Shown: one piece after another, positions 1 through 7,035 of the stretch
Position numbering within the stretch: position 1 is the stretch's first letter
How the letters are laid out: each line of letters starts with the position of its first letter
Assembly (NCBI GenBank): GCA_900128395.1
Contig: LT649863.1
Location: 1 to 12,322 of the forward strand
DNA: 12,322 bases
Source: Stramenopiles sp. TOSAG23-2
Lineage: Eukaryota; Sar
Reading direction: 5' to 3'
Notes under the pieces: generated by a model
What the model was told of the DNA's origin: nothing
Databases searched by the model: none
What the model saw: only the letters and a program-made list of their open reading frames with translations
Program-made: the position numbers and the translations under genes

Positions 1-133
1 GACCCATTAGGAATAATTCTTTACCTAAACTACTTATTTGTGTCTTCTTTTTCTTGTTGTTGTTGTTCTTCTTCTTCTTTCGTCTACTATTAGAGGCACC
101 TAAACCTGGAAAACCATCATCGATACTTGTCAT
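1..133 (-). CDS. 5' end of an unknown gene, runs off the left edge
   Basis: An open frame starts at an ATG (133-131 on the minus strand, A at -3) and stays open for 44 codons to the window edge. The peptide starts MTSIDDGFPGLGASNSRR. It then has a low-complexity basic stretch at about residues 17-31, made of lysine and asparagine runs encoded by AAG/AAC repeats, followed by TQISSLGKELFL. I do not recognise the protein. The basic stretch could be a nuclear or nucleolar targeting signal, but low-complexity K/N runs are common in AT-rich genomes, so this is weak. It is divergent from the gene at 1031, with about 900 bases between the two starts. The start codon, its context and the uninterrupted frame support a real gene; the short length leaves some doubt. 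Confidence 0.55.
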   Translation of the reverse strand, partial: MTSIDDGFPGLGASNSRRKKKKNNNNKKKKTQISSLGKELFLMG

Positions 134-1030
134 TGTTTTCTATTTTATATAAGAGGATGATGTATATTATCTCTTGCAAATATATGTAAATATATATATA
201 TATTTCATTTCCATTACCCACAATGACCGACTATAATGCAATAGATAATAATAATTTAATAAATAGTCTAATCTATTTTTTTTTTTTTTTTTTGGGTCGT
301 CGTCGTGAATGACGCGTCGTGTTGCTCGTCGTGCAACTCGTCGTGTAAAAAATATAATAAGGCTTCTTTATTATTAGTATGTCGTTTGCCAATTAGCAAT
401 TAGCAACCACATAACATTGTATTTAGATTTATTTCCCCCTATGTAAATTAGTATTCTAATTTCCTATTCAAGCAGAGTACTTGCCAGCTGGGAGTATAAA
501 ATAGAATAAAAGTTTGATTCCCACCAAAACGTTATGTGCCTCATATAAATTAACACTACACATTATTGATTTCTATAGATTAAGATAATCCAGCTTCACA
601 TTGCAAATTCAAATCCTCCAAAAATGTATTATTATTAGTATGGCAATAGCATTAGAAACTCGGATACACACATTGCCAAAAAGGGTCTCATGCATATATA
701 TTATTATGTATAGTTTATAAATATAGATTTCATATGAACAAATACATCTCTTCTACATATAATACATTGAAAACAATATTATTAACAATAGAAGAAAAAT
801 CATTTCGTTTGTTTTATAATAATATATCTTTATAGAAAACGGAAATAATAAAAAAAAATATATAGTTATTAATTACAACTACTACATTTTTTTATATTCA
901 TATTATATTTTTATTTTTTTGATTTTCAAATTTTCATTAGAAAAAATATCTCAAAAAAACAAATATTCGTCTGTCTTATACAACAACAAAAATATATACA
1001 TATATAATCATAAAATAGTTAGATATAATC
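134..1030. promoter_or_regulatory. divergent AT-rich spacer, no gene seen
   Basis: This separates two divergent starts and must hold both promoters. It contains an 18-T run at 276-293, the CG-rich repeat at 296-345 listed separately, a 14-bp exact direct repeat TTATTATTAGTATG at 368-381 and 629-642, and two tandem AATTAGC copies near 391-404. The stretch 380-690 is less AT-extreme than its surroundings, but I could fold no tRNA or known RNA gene there. The last 200 bases before the 1031 start are very A-rich on the plus strand, which fits a 5' leader. Confidence 0.4.
296..345. repeat. four CGTCGTG units, roughly 12-bp period
   Basis: CGTCGTG starts at 301, 315, 327 and 339, giving spacings of 14, 12 and 12 bases. 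It lies directly after an 18-T run. The linker GTTGC (321-325) and GCAAC (333-337) can pair around TCGTCGT to form a short hairpin. This is a conspicuous CpG-containing island in a very AT-rich spacer. It may be a tandem protein-binding array or a small minisatellite. Confidence 0.6.
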
Positions 1031-2296
1031 ATGCAATTTGCAACAAGCGCAAACACAAATCCGGTATCACCAGGAAAATTTAAAAAGACCGTCTCACAAG
1101 AATCTCCACAATCTGTACGAGAATTTACTAAACAAATTGAAGTACGTGACCAAACAGAATGCAAGGAAACATTTAAAGCTATTAAAAATGCACAAACGAC
1201 GGAGGAGAAAAATGCTATTCTTGACCAAGCGTTGGAATATTTCATGCAAAAAGCAGCAGCAGAGGAAAAAGAATATTTTGGAAAATTGGAACAAGTATCA
1301 AAAACAAAAGAAGAGGTTGCTGGCTTAGCAAGAGAAAAGGAAGTACGTACAAACGAAAAATTACGTTGGGCACGTAAAACGGATTCAAACAAAATGGAGT
1401 TTGTATCGTTAAACCCAACCTTTAATACATATAAAAGTGCATTAGCAAAGGAAGTAAATACGGCATATCCATTCACCGCTGAACAACTTAAAAGCGGATC
1501 CTTTTGGTTATCCAATGTGAACGTAGCAGATCCAAATGAAGCTCCATTTGCATGCGCACATTATGAACTTCAAGAAGATGAAAGTGCAAAGAAACTTGAA
1601 GACAGGTTTTCCGAAGTATCTGTATCTACAGTAGCAGAATCATTACGTGACCTTGTATACAGTGAACAAGGTGAATTCGAAACAGCAGTTGAAGGTGTAT
1701 GTGCATGGGGTGAAGGTTTAGCAACATTGGATTTTAGCGATGAGAACAAAGAAACGTTCGAATCATTCTGGACACCAAAAGGTGATGGTTTCTTCGACAC
1801 ATCGTTAGATGAAAAACGCGCTGCAATTGCAAATTGTTGGCGTTACCAACCACGTACAGATGTCATTGCTAAAGATGTTATGACGAAAAAACAAGAATTG
1901 TTATTCAAACAACGTCAAGCACGTGGTCCACTTTCAGAGAAACGAATTGCACAACGTATTGCAAAAATGACCAAGTACTTTAACAAACCAGAAACATACC
2001 CAACGGCATCTAATCCTCCTACATCGTTTTTCCAGGAACGAGTAGAAGTTTTAAGTAAATCTGATCTTCCAGCAATTTTAGCGAAGCATCAAGCATATGA
2101 AGATAATTTCGTCAATACATGGGCATCGAAAGGTGAAAAATTTGTAGTAGAAAAAAATGTATGGGCTGTACAAAAATCATTTTCATTTAAATCAGACAAA
2201 GCACGTGCATTGAAAGATGCACAAATGAAAAAACGCTCTGATGTAAGAGTAGCAGCTATGGCAGCTTTAAGAGAACAAGTCGGATTAACGCAATAA
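1031..2296 (+). CDS. unrecognised 421-residue intronless protein
   Basis: A long uninterrupted frame runs from an ATG with A at -3 to TAA, with an AATAAA about 80 bases downstream. I do not recognise the family. No signal peptide or membrane segment is visible, so the protein is probably cytosolic or nuclear. Residues about 35-120 are highly charged and rich in Glu, Lys, Gln and Ala, consistent with long helices or a coiled coil (for example around EEKNAILDQALEYF). Residues about 145-275 look like a compact globular part with several Trp and Cys (W159, C174, C224, W226, W247, C269, W270). Residues about 280-315 and 385-421 are again basic and helical. Unlike the kinase and otubain genes here it lacks poly-Asn, and its codons look regular and less AT-extreme, which suggests steady or high expression. 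It is convergent with the ankyrin gene and divergent from the partial gene at 1-133. Confidence 0.88.
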   Translation: MQFATSANTNPVSPGKFKKTVSQESPQSVREFTKQIEVRDQTECKETFKAIKNAQTTEEKNAILDQALEYFMQKAAAEEKEYFGKLEQVSKTKEEVAGLAREKEVRTNEKLRWARKTDSNKMEFVSLNPTFNTYKSALAKEVNTAYPFTAEQLKSGSFWLSNVNVADPNEAPFACAHYELQEDESAKKLEDRFSEVSVSTVAESLRDLVYSEQGEFETAVEGVCAWGEGLATLDFSDENKETFESFWTPKGDGFFDTSLDEKRAAIANCWRYQPRTDVIAKDVMTKKQELLFKQRQARGPLSEKRIAQRIAKMTKYFNKPETYPTASNPPTSFFQERVEVLSKSDLPAILAKHQAYEDNFVNTWASKGEKFVVEKNVWAVQKSFSFKSDKARALKDAQMKKRSDVRVAAMAALREQVGLTQ

Positions 2297-2377
2297 GTTG
2301 TATGTGTTGATTTGCTATTCAAATATATATATTGTTGCGTTGTTTGCTTTTTTTTTTTTAAATTAGATAAAATAAGC

Positions 2378-2383
2378 AATAAA
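2378..2383 (+). terminator. putative polyadenylation signal AATAAA
   Basis: AATAAA lies about 80 bases after the TAA of the 421-residue gene, after a T-rich stretch. The position and orientation fit 3'-end formation for that gene, but such hexamers also arise by chance in AT-rich DNA. Confidence 0.4.
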
Positions 2384-2442
2384 AACAAAACAGAAATATA
2401 TATATAATATTTGAAAATACATTTATATAATGGCCGTAAATA

Positions 2443-2468
2443 ATATATATATATATATATATATATAT
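2443..2468. repeat. (AT)13 microsatellite
   Basis: Thirteen uninterrupted AT dinucleotides. Length is probably polymorphic. It lies about 150 bases after the stop codon of the 421-residue gene. Confidence 0.9.
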
Positions 2469-2938
2469 TATCAAAGACGACGACAAAGAATCATTTAAAT
2501 ATAAATTTAAAAAAAAAAGAATAAATGAATAATATATAATTAAAAAAGAAAATATGCCATGTTTTAAATAAAACGACACATGGTTTTGGAAAAAGTATGT
2601 ATGATACCACCGAACATTTTTAAAGAACAATAATACACGATGTTTGCATATATGTTTATATTTATCATAATAATTTACATACTATGATACTTGGTAATGA
2701 TATCAATTAATATGATATTTAGTTTTTAAAAATATACAAAATATTACAAAAAAAAAATTATTAATTTAACGAATATGAAAGAGTTTTAAACTGAGAGAAA
2801 CAATATGAAAGAAAAAAGAGATGCACCGAGAGAGAAGAGGAGAAGATTTAAATATTAAAAATATTTTTTTTATAATATTTTTTATAATATATACGAAGTA
2901 TATAAAAAATTCTCACTTATTTATAATTTAAAGATTTT

Positions 2939-3037
2939 ATTTACTCATATTGTATATATATATGTATGGAATTACCAGAAATTCGTATATATATATACGA
3001 CTCGTATATATAAAATTCTGGTTTCCTCAGAGTAAAT
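2939..3037. repeat. 99-bp imperfect palindrome with nested arms
   Basis: Three nested inverted pairs share a centre near 2990-3001. The outer pair is ATTTACTC (2939-2946) with GAGTAAAT (3030-3037). The middle pair is ACCAGAA (2974-2980) with TTCTGGT (3016-3022). The inner pair is an 11-bp perfect arm, TATATATACGA (2990-3000), with its complement at 3002-3012 around one base. It could extrude as a cruciform or fold as a hairpin, and may be a foldback or MITE-like remnant. Confidence 0.6.
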
Positions 3038-3586
3038 TTTTAATCCCGGATATGTTAAAATTATTTTTTTTAAATTATTTAAAAATATATAACTTACTTC
3101 GTAGATTTTAACCAATCATATAATACGTCGTATAAAAATATATATGATATATATAATATTTTTTATTAAATTATATACCGAAGTATATATATATATATAT
3201 ATTTTGATGTTCATTTCCGGGAGTAAAAGAAATTTATATTTAAATATATGAGTAAGAGAAAATTATACGAAGCGTATATATATAATATATAAATATCATT
3301 ATAACTTAGATTTTAACCATCATATTATTTTAAATATCATATATATGATGCATAATTTTTTTTTTTTTATTATTTTTTGTTGTGTGTATAATATCAATAA
3401 TAAAAGAGAGATATGATATCATTAATTTTATTTTTAAAATAATATTAATATCATATTATGATATGCATACGTATGCGATTACAAATAATTATTTTCACAA
3501 AATATTCTCTTTTATCATAATTTTTTTAAATAAGCTGGTGTCGCTCCTTTCATTCTCTCCACATCTCCGTTTACTCGAACTTTCTC

Positions 3587-4522
3587 CTACGTGTCTTTAC
3601 CCCAAATGTGATAACTTGCTATTCCACCATATGAACGTAATAGTGAAACAAATTTGTCACTATAGATGCAATTGGCTTGAATTGCCACATTAATCGGAGT
3701 GCGTCCATAATTATCCATCTTGTTAATACTAGCAATATTGACATGATTTAATAATAGCTGGAACATGTCAATTTCAACAATACCATTATGGTATGCTGCA
3801 TAATGCAATACATTTTTCCCGTCACTATTTGTAAAATTAGGATCCACCCCACATTGTTCAATTAAATATTGGACTACATCGCAATCGGTATATTCTGCAG
3901 CTGCCATTAATGGTGTCATATTATCATATTCACCGCAAGTACCTTCTTGATTCACCATTTCTTTTAATGTCATATTACCATTGCTACTAGCAAAGTTATA
4001 ATATGGTCGAAGATTCATAAGCAATTGTACATCTTCCAAACTAGAAAACAAGCGAAATGCACATACCCAGAATCTGTGGCGTGTAGCGTATGAATGAGAG
4101 ATGTGTTAGAGATGATAATTATATTTTAGGTTTAGGGAAATAGAATTTACGTACGTTCCACCAGGAAATTTTTCTTCGCATTTTCGAATCTTTTTTTGCA
4201 AAATACGTGTTTGAATAATCTCATTTATGCTTCTTATACCTTCACAACGCAACAATGCTGATTCACCACGTATACGTTCAAAATCATTTGATCCATATTC
4301 TTTCCTAAATTGTTTGATTAAAGAAGTTTTTTTCACATTACATAATGATCTATTATCAAAATATTTAAGCATATTTGACAATACTCCACATCCAGACTCA
4401 ACTCCAGCTGGCAATACAAATGTACCAATAATAATTCTTCTTTCTGGTTGTTGTTTCAACGCCTCGACTGTTGATTTTTTTAATCTCTTCGCCGGTGGTT
4501 GTTCGATACTGATTGATGCCAT
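3587..4522 (-). CDS. ankyrin-repeat protein, two exons
   Basis: Exon 1 runs from the ATG at 4522 (A at -3, G at +4) to 4155; exon 2 runs from 4073 to a TAG at 3587. Removing 4154-4074 joins the frames in phase 2 and gives 284 residues. The basic motif PPAKRLKKS (9-17) looks like a nuclear localisation signal. Residues about 30-150 are unassigned; the splice junction lies inside PGGTFWVCAFRLF. Three ankyrin-like repeats follow, at about 172-206 (NMTPLMAAAEY), 207-242 (DGKNVLHYAAYHNG) and 243-276 (YGRTPINVAIQANC). Ankyrin repeats are protein-binding modules, so a scaffold or adaptor role is likely, perhaps nuclear, with an unknown partner. The frame ends just after the third repeat. A GTAAAG near the stop could in principle be another donor, so a further 3' exon is not excluded. 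It is divergent from the MRH gene. Confidence 0.8.
4074..4154 (-). other. 81-nt GT-AG intron of the ankyrin gene
   Basis: On the minus strand the donor is GTACGTAA and the acceptor CCACAG. A CTAAC branch-like motif (4109-4105) lies about 30 bases before the acceptor. Splicing fuses two otherwise separate frames without a shift, and neither exon's frame gives a plausible protein through the intron. Confidence 0.82.
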
Positions 4523-4640
4523 CTTATACAATCACCTTTCTTTCTCTTTTACATCTGTATATCTATATCTATCTATCTACATGTATCTATTATTATAATT
4601 TATAACACACAAATGTGTACCGAGAATTTGATTATTTTAA

Positions 4641-4665
4641 AAATTAGCAGGTAATTACAATGCAA
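4641..4665. repeat. 25-bp direct repeat, copy 1
   Basis: The core is TTAGCAGGTAATTACAATGC. All 25 bases are identical to copy 2, 76 bases downstream. Flanks differ, so the two copies are short discrete elements rather than parts of a longer duplication. Confidence 0.85.
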
Positions 4666-4716
4666 GCAAACCTGGCAAATATATCTAGCCTTGCTTGTGA
4701 ATTTTAGTTGTCTAAT

Positions 4717-4741
4717 AAATTAGCAGGTAATTACAATGCAA
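4717..4741. repeat. 25-bp direct repeat, copy 2
   Basis: Exact match to the copy at 4641-4665. Both contain the internal palindrome-like GTAATTAC. They lie about 120-220 bases upstream of the ankyrin start and 490-590 upstream of the MRH start. Paired regulator binding sites or the trace of a small insertion are both possible. Confidence 0.85.
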
Positions 4742-4930
4742 AAGCTCCCTTGTAACTCCAATGACCTCTTGCTTCAACTCTAAAAAAATTTTAGTAGTTT
4801 TCATTTTAAGTATACATTAGTTGTATCCTTTACCCCAAATACCCCCTATACATGTTATAAATTGTCCTAAGGAGGATACTAAGGAATTTTTAAAATAATT
4901 TTGGAGGATCATAAAGTCTAGATAGACGAC

Positions 4931-4950
4931 TAGCTAGCTAATGCACGTGC
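4931..4950. promoter_or_regulatory. palindrome pair with a CACGTG E-box
   Basis: TAGCTAGCTA (4931-4940) is followed by GCACGTGC (4943-4950), both perfect palindromes. CACGTG at 4944-4949 is the canonical E-box hexamer bound by bHLH factors in many eukaryotes. Its use here is not shown. Similar AGCTAGCT palindromes occur at 9393-9408 in another divergent spacer. Confidence 0.35.
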
Positions 4951-5227
4951 TACCTATATGTGGTGGTTCATAGTATTCACCTGCTAAAGAGGTATATACA
5001 CTACATAGCATTGTAATGGTATTACTATGGGGTCCACTTTGTACTTATGGTATACTAAATATTATAATATAACTATCAAATATATCAGGTGAATACAATA
5101 TACAATCCACCAGGAGGAGATATATGTTGTAGAAAAGAAGAACAAAAAATAGAGATATCTATAATTTAGTTGAACGACTGTATGTGTGTATGTATGTATC
5201 TAGATACTACAATTTACTGTTTATAAC

Positions 5228-5284
5228 ATGACGTATTATCAAAATTGATTTCTGCTTCTGTGCTGCATCATATGCAGCCTCACA
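5228..5284 (+). other. signal-peptide-like 5' extension broken by TGA
   Basis: This is in frame with the MRH gene: ATG (5228) codes MTYYQN, then TGA (5246-5248), then FLLLCCIICSLT directly into MANAQLKC. The hydrophobic block followed by a small polar stretch (NAQ) is what a cleaved secretion signal looks like. No AG acceptor lies between the TGA and the hydrophobic codons, so splicing cannot remove the stop and keep the signal. A 45-nt GT-AG segment (5233-5277) could be spliced in frame, but it would also remove the hydrophobic block. CTG codons at 5252 and 5258 could be near-cognate starts. Confidence 0.5.
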
Positions 5285-5788
5285 ATGGCCAATGCACAGC
5301 TGAAATGTGCACATAACGGAGTAGACTTCTCACCCCTGCAAGGTAAGTCCTATTTACAGCATGACACGATAGTGAATGTCTCGACAGACTTGTATTTGAC
5401 AATTTGCGGTGTAAATGCGTTGCGTTGCAATGCATCAGAGTTTAATTGGCCACCCAGCCAAGAAGATGATCGTAAAAACTTTCCGATGGGAGCCATGTTA
5501 GAAGTAAACAATTGGGCAGCCCAAGGAGGCAAGTACAAAAGTTGCATCGTCCATGGTCAATACAAAGAAAACCTGGCATCATGGAACACAACAGAAGCAG
5601 GCAATTCAGAATTAATTCTAACAGGTGCTCCACCAGACCAATGCCGTATTCCAAATGACGAGGCAACCGCACACATTGAATTTGTGTGTGGCGGAGATGA
5701 ATCACCCGACCCATCTAATATAACCTGGTATTTAGGATGGGGCTGTGCTTATGAAGTCAAATTCCCCACCTCTCTTGCTTGCAAATAG
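5285..5788 (+). CDS. MRH (mannose-6-phosphate receptor homology) domain protein
   Basis: From ATG 5285 (A at -3, G at +4) to TAG this encodes 167 residues, essentially one MRH domain. MRH landmarks are the start CAHNGVDFSPL (8-18), YLTICG (37-42), FVCGG (133-137) and the end CAYEVKFPTSLAC (154-166). Eight cysteines (8, 41, 48, 87, 120, 135, 154, 166) could form four disulfides, and there are four N-glycosylation sequons (N31, N49, N101, N145), so a secretory-pathway or lysosomal location is expected. MRH domains bind mannose-type glycans using Gln, Arg, Glu and Tyr. Here the Tyr (Y156) is present, but the Arg before the FVC strand seems to be Ala and the Glu before the last CxY is replaced by Gly/Trp, so classic sugar binding may be lost. 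No membrane anchor follows. From this ATG there is no signal peptide; one is encoded just upstream but broken by TGA. The gene may be mis-modelled, recoded or a recent null. Confidence 0.75.
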   Translation: MANAQLKCAHNGVDFSPLQGKSYLQHDTIVNVSTDLYLTICGVNALRCNASEFNWPPSQEDDRKNFPMGAMLEVNNWAAQGGKYKSCIVHGQYKENLASWNTTEAGNSELILTGAPPDQCRIPNDEATAHIEFVCGGDESPDPSNITWYLGWGCAYEVKFPTSLACK

Positions 5789-5801
5789 AGGTATATGAGG
5801 A

Positions 5802-5816
5802 GCATGCTGGGCATGC
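5802..5816 (+). repeat. GCATGC hairpin in the MRH 3' flank
   Basis: Two GCATGC palindromes (5802-5807 and 5811-5816) are separated by three bases, TGG, about 14 bases after the MRH stop codon. In RNA they can pair as a six-base stem with a three-base loop. A role in mRNA stability or binding is possible but not shown. Confidence 0.5.
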
Positions 5817-5863
5817 AAAAAGAGTAAAAATTATTAAAATATGTAGTAAAAAATGTTTTAATT

Positions 5864-5869
5864 AATAAA
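5864..5869 (+). terminator. putative polyadenylation signal AATAAA
   Basis: Located 76 bases after the MRH stop codon and before the otubain leader. Same spacing class as the signal after the 421-residue gene. Confidence 0.45.
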
Positions 5870-6112
5870 AGTATAAATATTTTATATACTTTAACCATTT
5901 TCCCCTATATAAACTTAATATCATAATAAATAATTTAAATTAACCAAACAACAAAGAAGACCAACGCACAACACAACAAACAAATAAACAAAAAATAATT
6001 GAATTACGAGTATTACCATTTCTAATACGTACTACATATGATGTGAAAAAGAAAAGAGAAATAGCAAGTAGTATAATATTGATGTAACAATAAAGAGGAA
6101 AACAAAACAACG

Positions 6113-6913
6113 ATGGATAATAATAATAATAATAATAATAATACGAAGGAGCAACAAGCAACACCAACGGATGAAGCCATTTTATCGCAACAACGAGAAA
6201 TTGAAAAAGAAGTAAGGGAAACACAAAAACAAATAGGTGATTTGGAAGAACCAAAAGTATTATTGGAGGAATATAAAGATAACAAAGTATTTCATCCAAA
6301 GATAGAACAAGTGATTAGTTTGTACAAAGGTATAAGGCGTTCAAGGAAAGATGGAAGTTGCTTTTATCGCTCATTTATATTCGCTTATTTAGAAATTATT
6401 AAGAATTCTCCAGAGAAAGTAGCAAAAGCTATTGAACATGCAAATCAAGTAAAAAATGAATTATTAGTATTTGGTTATCCAGATTTTACGACAGGAGATT
6501 TTCATGAAAGTTATGTGGAGTTATTAAATGAAATAAGCAAAGATGGAGGGATAAGTTCTGATAAATTGAAAGATAAATTGCGCGATAATTCTATTGATAT
6601 GCCGATTGTATATTTTACGCGTTTAGTGACATCAGCAAGCATGCAAAAACAACCTGATAAATTTGAAGCGTTTTGTATGGCAATGGGAAGTAATAGCGTG
6701 AAACAATTTTGTCAAAATAATGTGGAACCACCAGCAGCGAATGCAGATCAGCTTCAAATAACTGCATTAACAGATAGTTTCCAAATTGGTACGCGTGTTG
6801 TATATTTAGATGGGAATAGTGGACAATTAAATCATCATGATTTTCCAGAAGGTGTTGAACCTATCGTACATTTATTATATCGACCAGGACATTATGATTT
6901 ATTATATATTTGA
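6113..6913 (+). CDS. OTUB1: otubain deubiquitinase, OTUB1 type (peptidase C65)
   Basis: 266 residues, close to the usual OTUB1 length, in one exon. A cysteine protease of this family cleaves ubiquitin chains, in animals mainly K48-linked. The catalytic box is KDGSCFYRSF with D80 and nucleophile C83; the C-terminus RPGHYDLLYI supplies H260 and D262, completing the triad. Residues 20-34 (DEAILSQQREIEKEV) resemble the N-terminal helix of OTUB1 that, with ubiquitin, blocks E2 enzymes such as UBC13. Its presence, and 82 residues before the Cys, favour OTUB1 over the shorter OTUB2. Residues 3-10 are a poly-Asn run from AAT repeats, an expandable tract absent from animal OTUB1. The start is set by that ATG, with A at -3. 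The gene is convergent with an FHA-RING ligase whose relatives work with UBC13. Confidence 0.95.
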   Translation: MDNNNNNNNNTKEQQATPTDEAILSQQREIEKEVRETQKQIGDLEEPKVLLEEYKDNKVFHPKIEQVISLYKGIRRSRKDGSCFYRSFIFAYLEIIKNSPEKVAKAIEHANQVKNELLVFGYPDFTTGDFHESYVELLNEISKDGGISSDKLKDKLRDNSIDMPIVYFTRLVTSASMQKQPDKFEAFCMAMGSNSVKQFCQNNVEPPAANADQLQITALTDSFQIGTRVVYLDGNSGQLNHHDFPEGVEPIVHLLYRPGHYDLLYI

Positions 6914-6939
6914 AATGATCAAATACAAATGCTGGAATG

Positions 6940-6945
6940 AATAAA
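6940..6945 (+). terminator. putative polyadenylation signal AATAAA
   Basis: Located 27 bases after the otubain TGA and directly joined to the CG palindrome at 6945-6956. Confidence 0.5.
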
Positions 6946-6956
6946 CGCGCGCGCGT
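6945..6956. repeat. 12-bp CG palindrome, Z-DNA-prone
   Basis: ACGCGCGCGCGT is a perfect palindrome of alternating purine and pyrimidine, 32 bases after the otubain stop. A shorter ACGCGCGT sits 30 bases after the kinase stop (11591-11598). Such tracts are prone to the Z conformation and are rare in AT-rich DNA. Confidence 0.7.
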
Positions 6957-7019
6957 GAAATCATAACGAGAAGGAGAGTAGTAAAAAACACACTCGCACA
7001 AAGACTAGTAAGAGCGAGA

Positions 7020-7035
7020 GGAGGGTGGGTGCGGG
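7020..7035 (+). other. possible G-quadruplex
   Basis: Four G-runs (7020-7021, 7023-7025, 7027-7029, 7033-7035) are separated by loops of 1, 1 and 3 bases. At least two G-tetrads are possible. In the plus-strand transcript this lies about 110 bases after the otubain stop and might promote pausing or 3'-end formation. Confidence 0.45.

Larger units (their letters stand above)
2297..3586. other. 1.3-kb AT-rich convergent spacer with degenerate repeats
   Basis: No convincing gene is present on either strand; open frames here are short and low-complexity. It holds a 26-base (AT)13 microsatellite, the palindrome at 2939-3037, and a family of diverged motifs between about 2885 and 3350. These are TATACGAAG-type elements near 2891, 3175 and 3266, and GATTTTAACC in similar contexts near 3105 and 3310. 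Parts of 2889-2946 resemble the reverse complement of about 3218-3272. This could be a decayed small inverted-repeat transposon or simple AT-rich sequence drift. Confidence 0.4.
4523..5227. promoter_or_regulatory. divergent spacer between ankyrin and MRH genes, repeat-bearing
   Basis: No gene is supported here. It carries the 25-bp direct repeats (4641-4665, 4717-4741), an inverted pair GTATTCACCTG (4973-4983) and CAGGTGAATAC (5086-5096), and a palindrome cluster at 4931-4950. A 10-base piece of the 25-bp repeat, GCATTGTAAT, recurs in inverse orientation near 5008. GTATGT-like donor motifs cluster near 5179-5195, so an untranslated or coding upstream exon of the MRH gene is possible, but I found no convincing start codon for one. 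Confidence 0.4.
5789..6112 (+). other. tandem spacer between MRH and otubain genes
   Basis: It contains the GCATGC hairpin and the AATAAA at 5864 of the MRH gene. After about 5880 it has the A-rich leader of the otubain gene, with CAA-rich stretches (5942-5998) typical of unstructured 5' leaders. No other gene is seen; the minus-strand frames here are mirror images of the A-rich leader and the Asn codons. Confidence 0.45.

Noticed and set aside
296-345. CRISPR-like array
   Set aside because: Units are 7 bases with 5-7-base linkers in eukaryotic DNA; no repeat-spacer structure.
470-535. Possible tRNA (GTTTGATTCCC resembles a B box)
   Set aside because: No matching A box or seven-base acceptor stem could be drawn around it.
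976-1515. 179-codon minus-strand open frame
   Set aside because: Mirror of the 421-residue plus-strand gene; Phe/Ser-rich, typical of the antisense of Lys/Glu-rich coding sequence, with no features of its own.
3382-3693. 103-codon plus-strand open frame
   Set aside because: Low-complexity Ile/Phe start in AT-rich spacer, then antisense of the ankyrin 3' end; no domain.
5246-5248. Reading TGA as a sense codon throughout the genome (variant genetic code)
   Set aside because: The otubain gene ends precisely at the family's C-terminus with TGA, and the TIR-like gene also ends with TGA; in-frame TGA is absent from the long genes.
5940-6299. Minus-strand frame with Tyr/Leu runs
   Set aside because: Mirror of the otubain leader and its AAT repeat.
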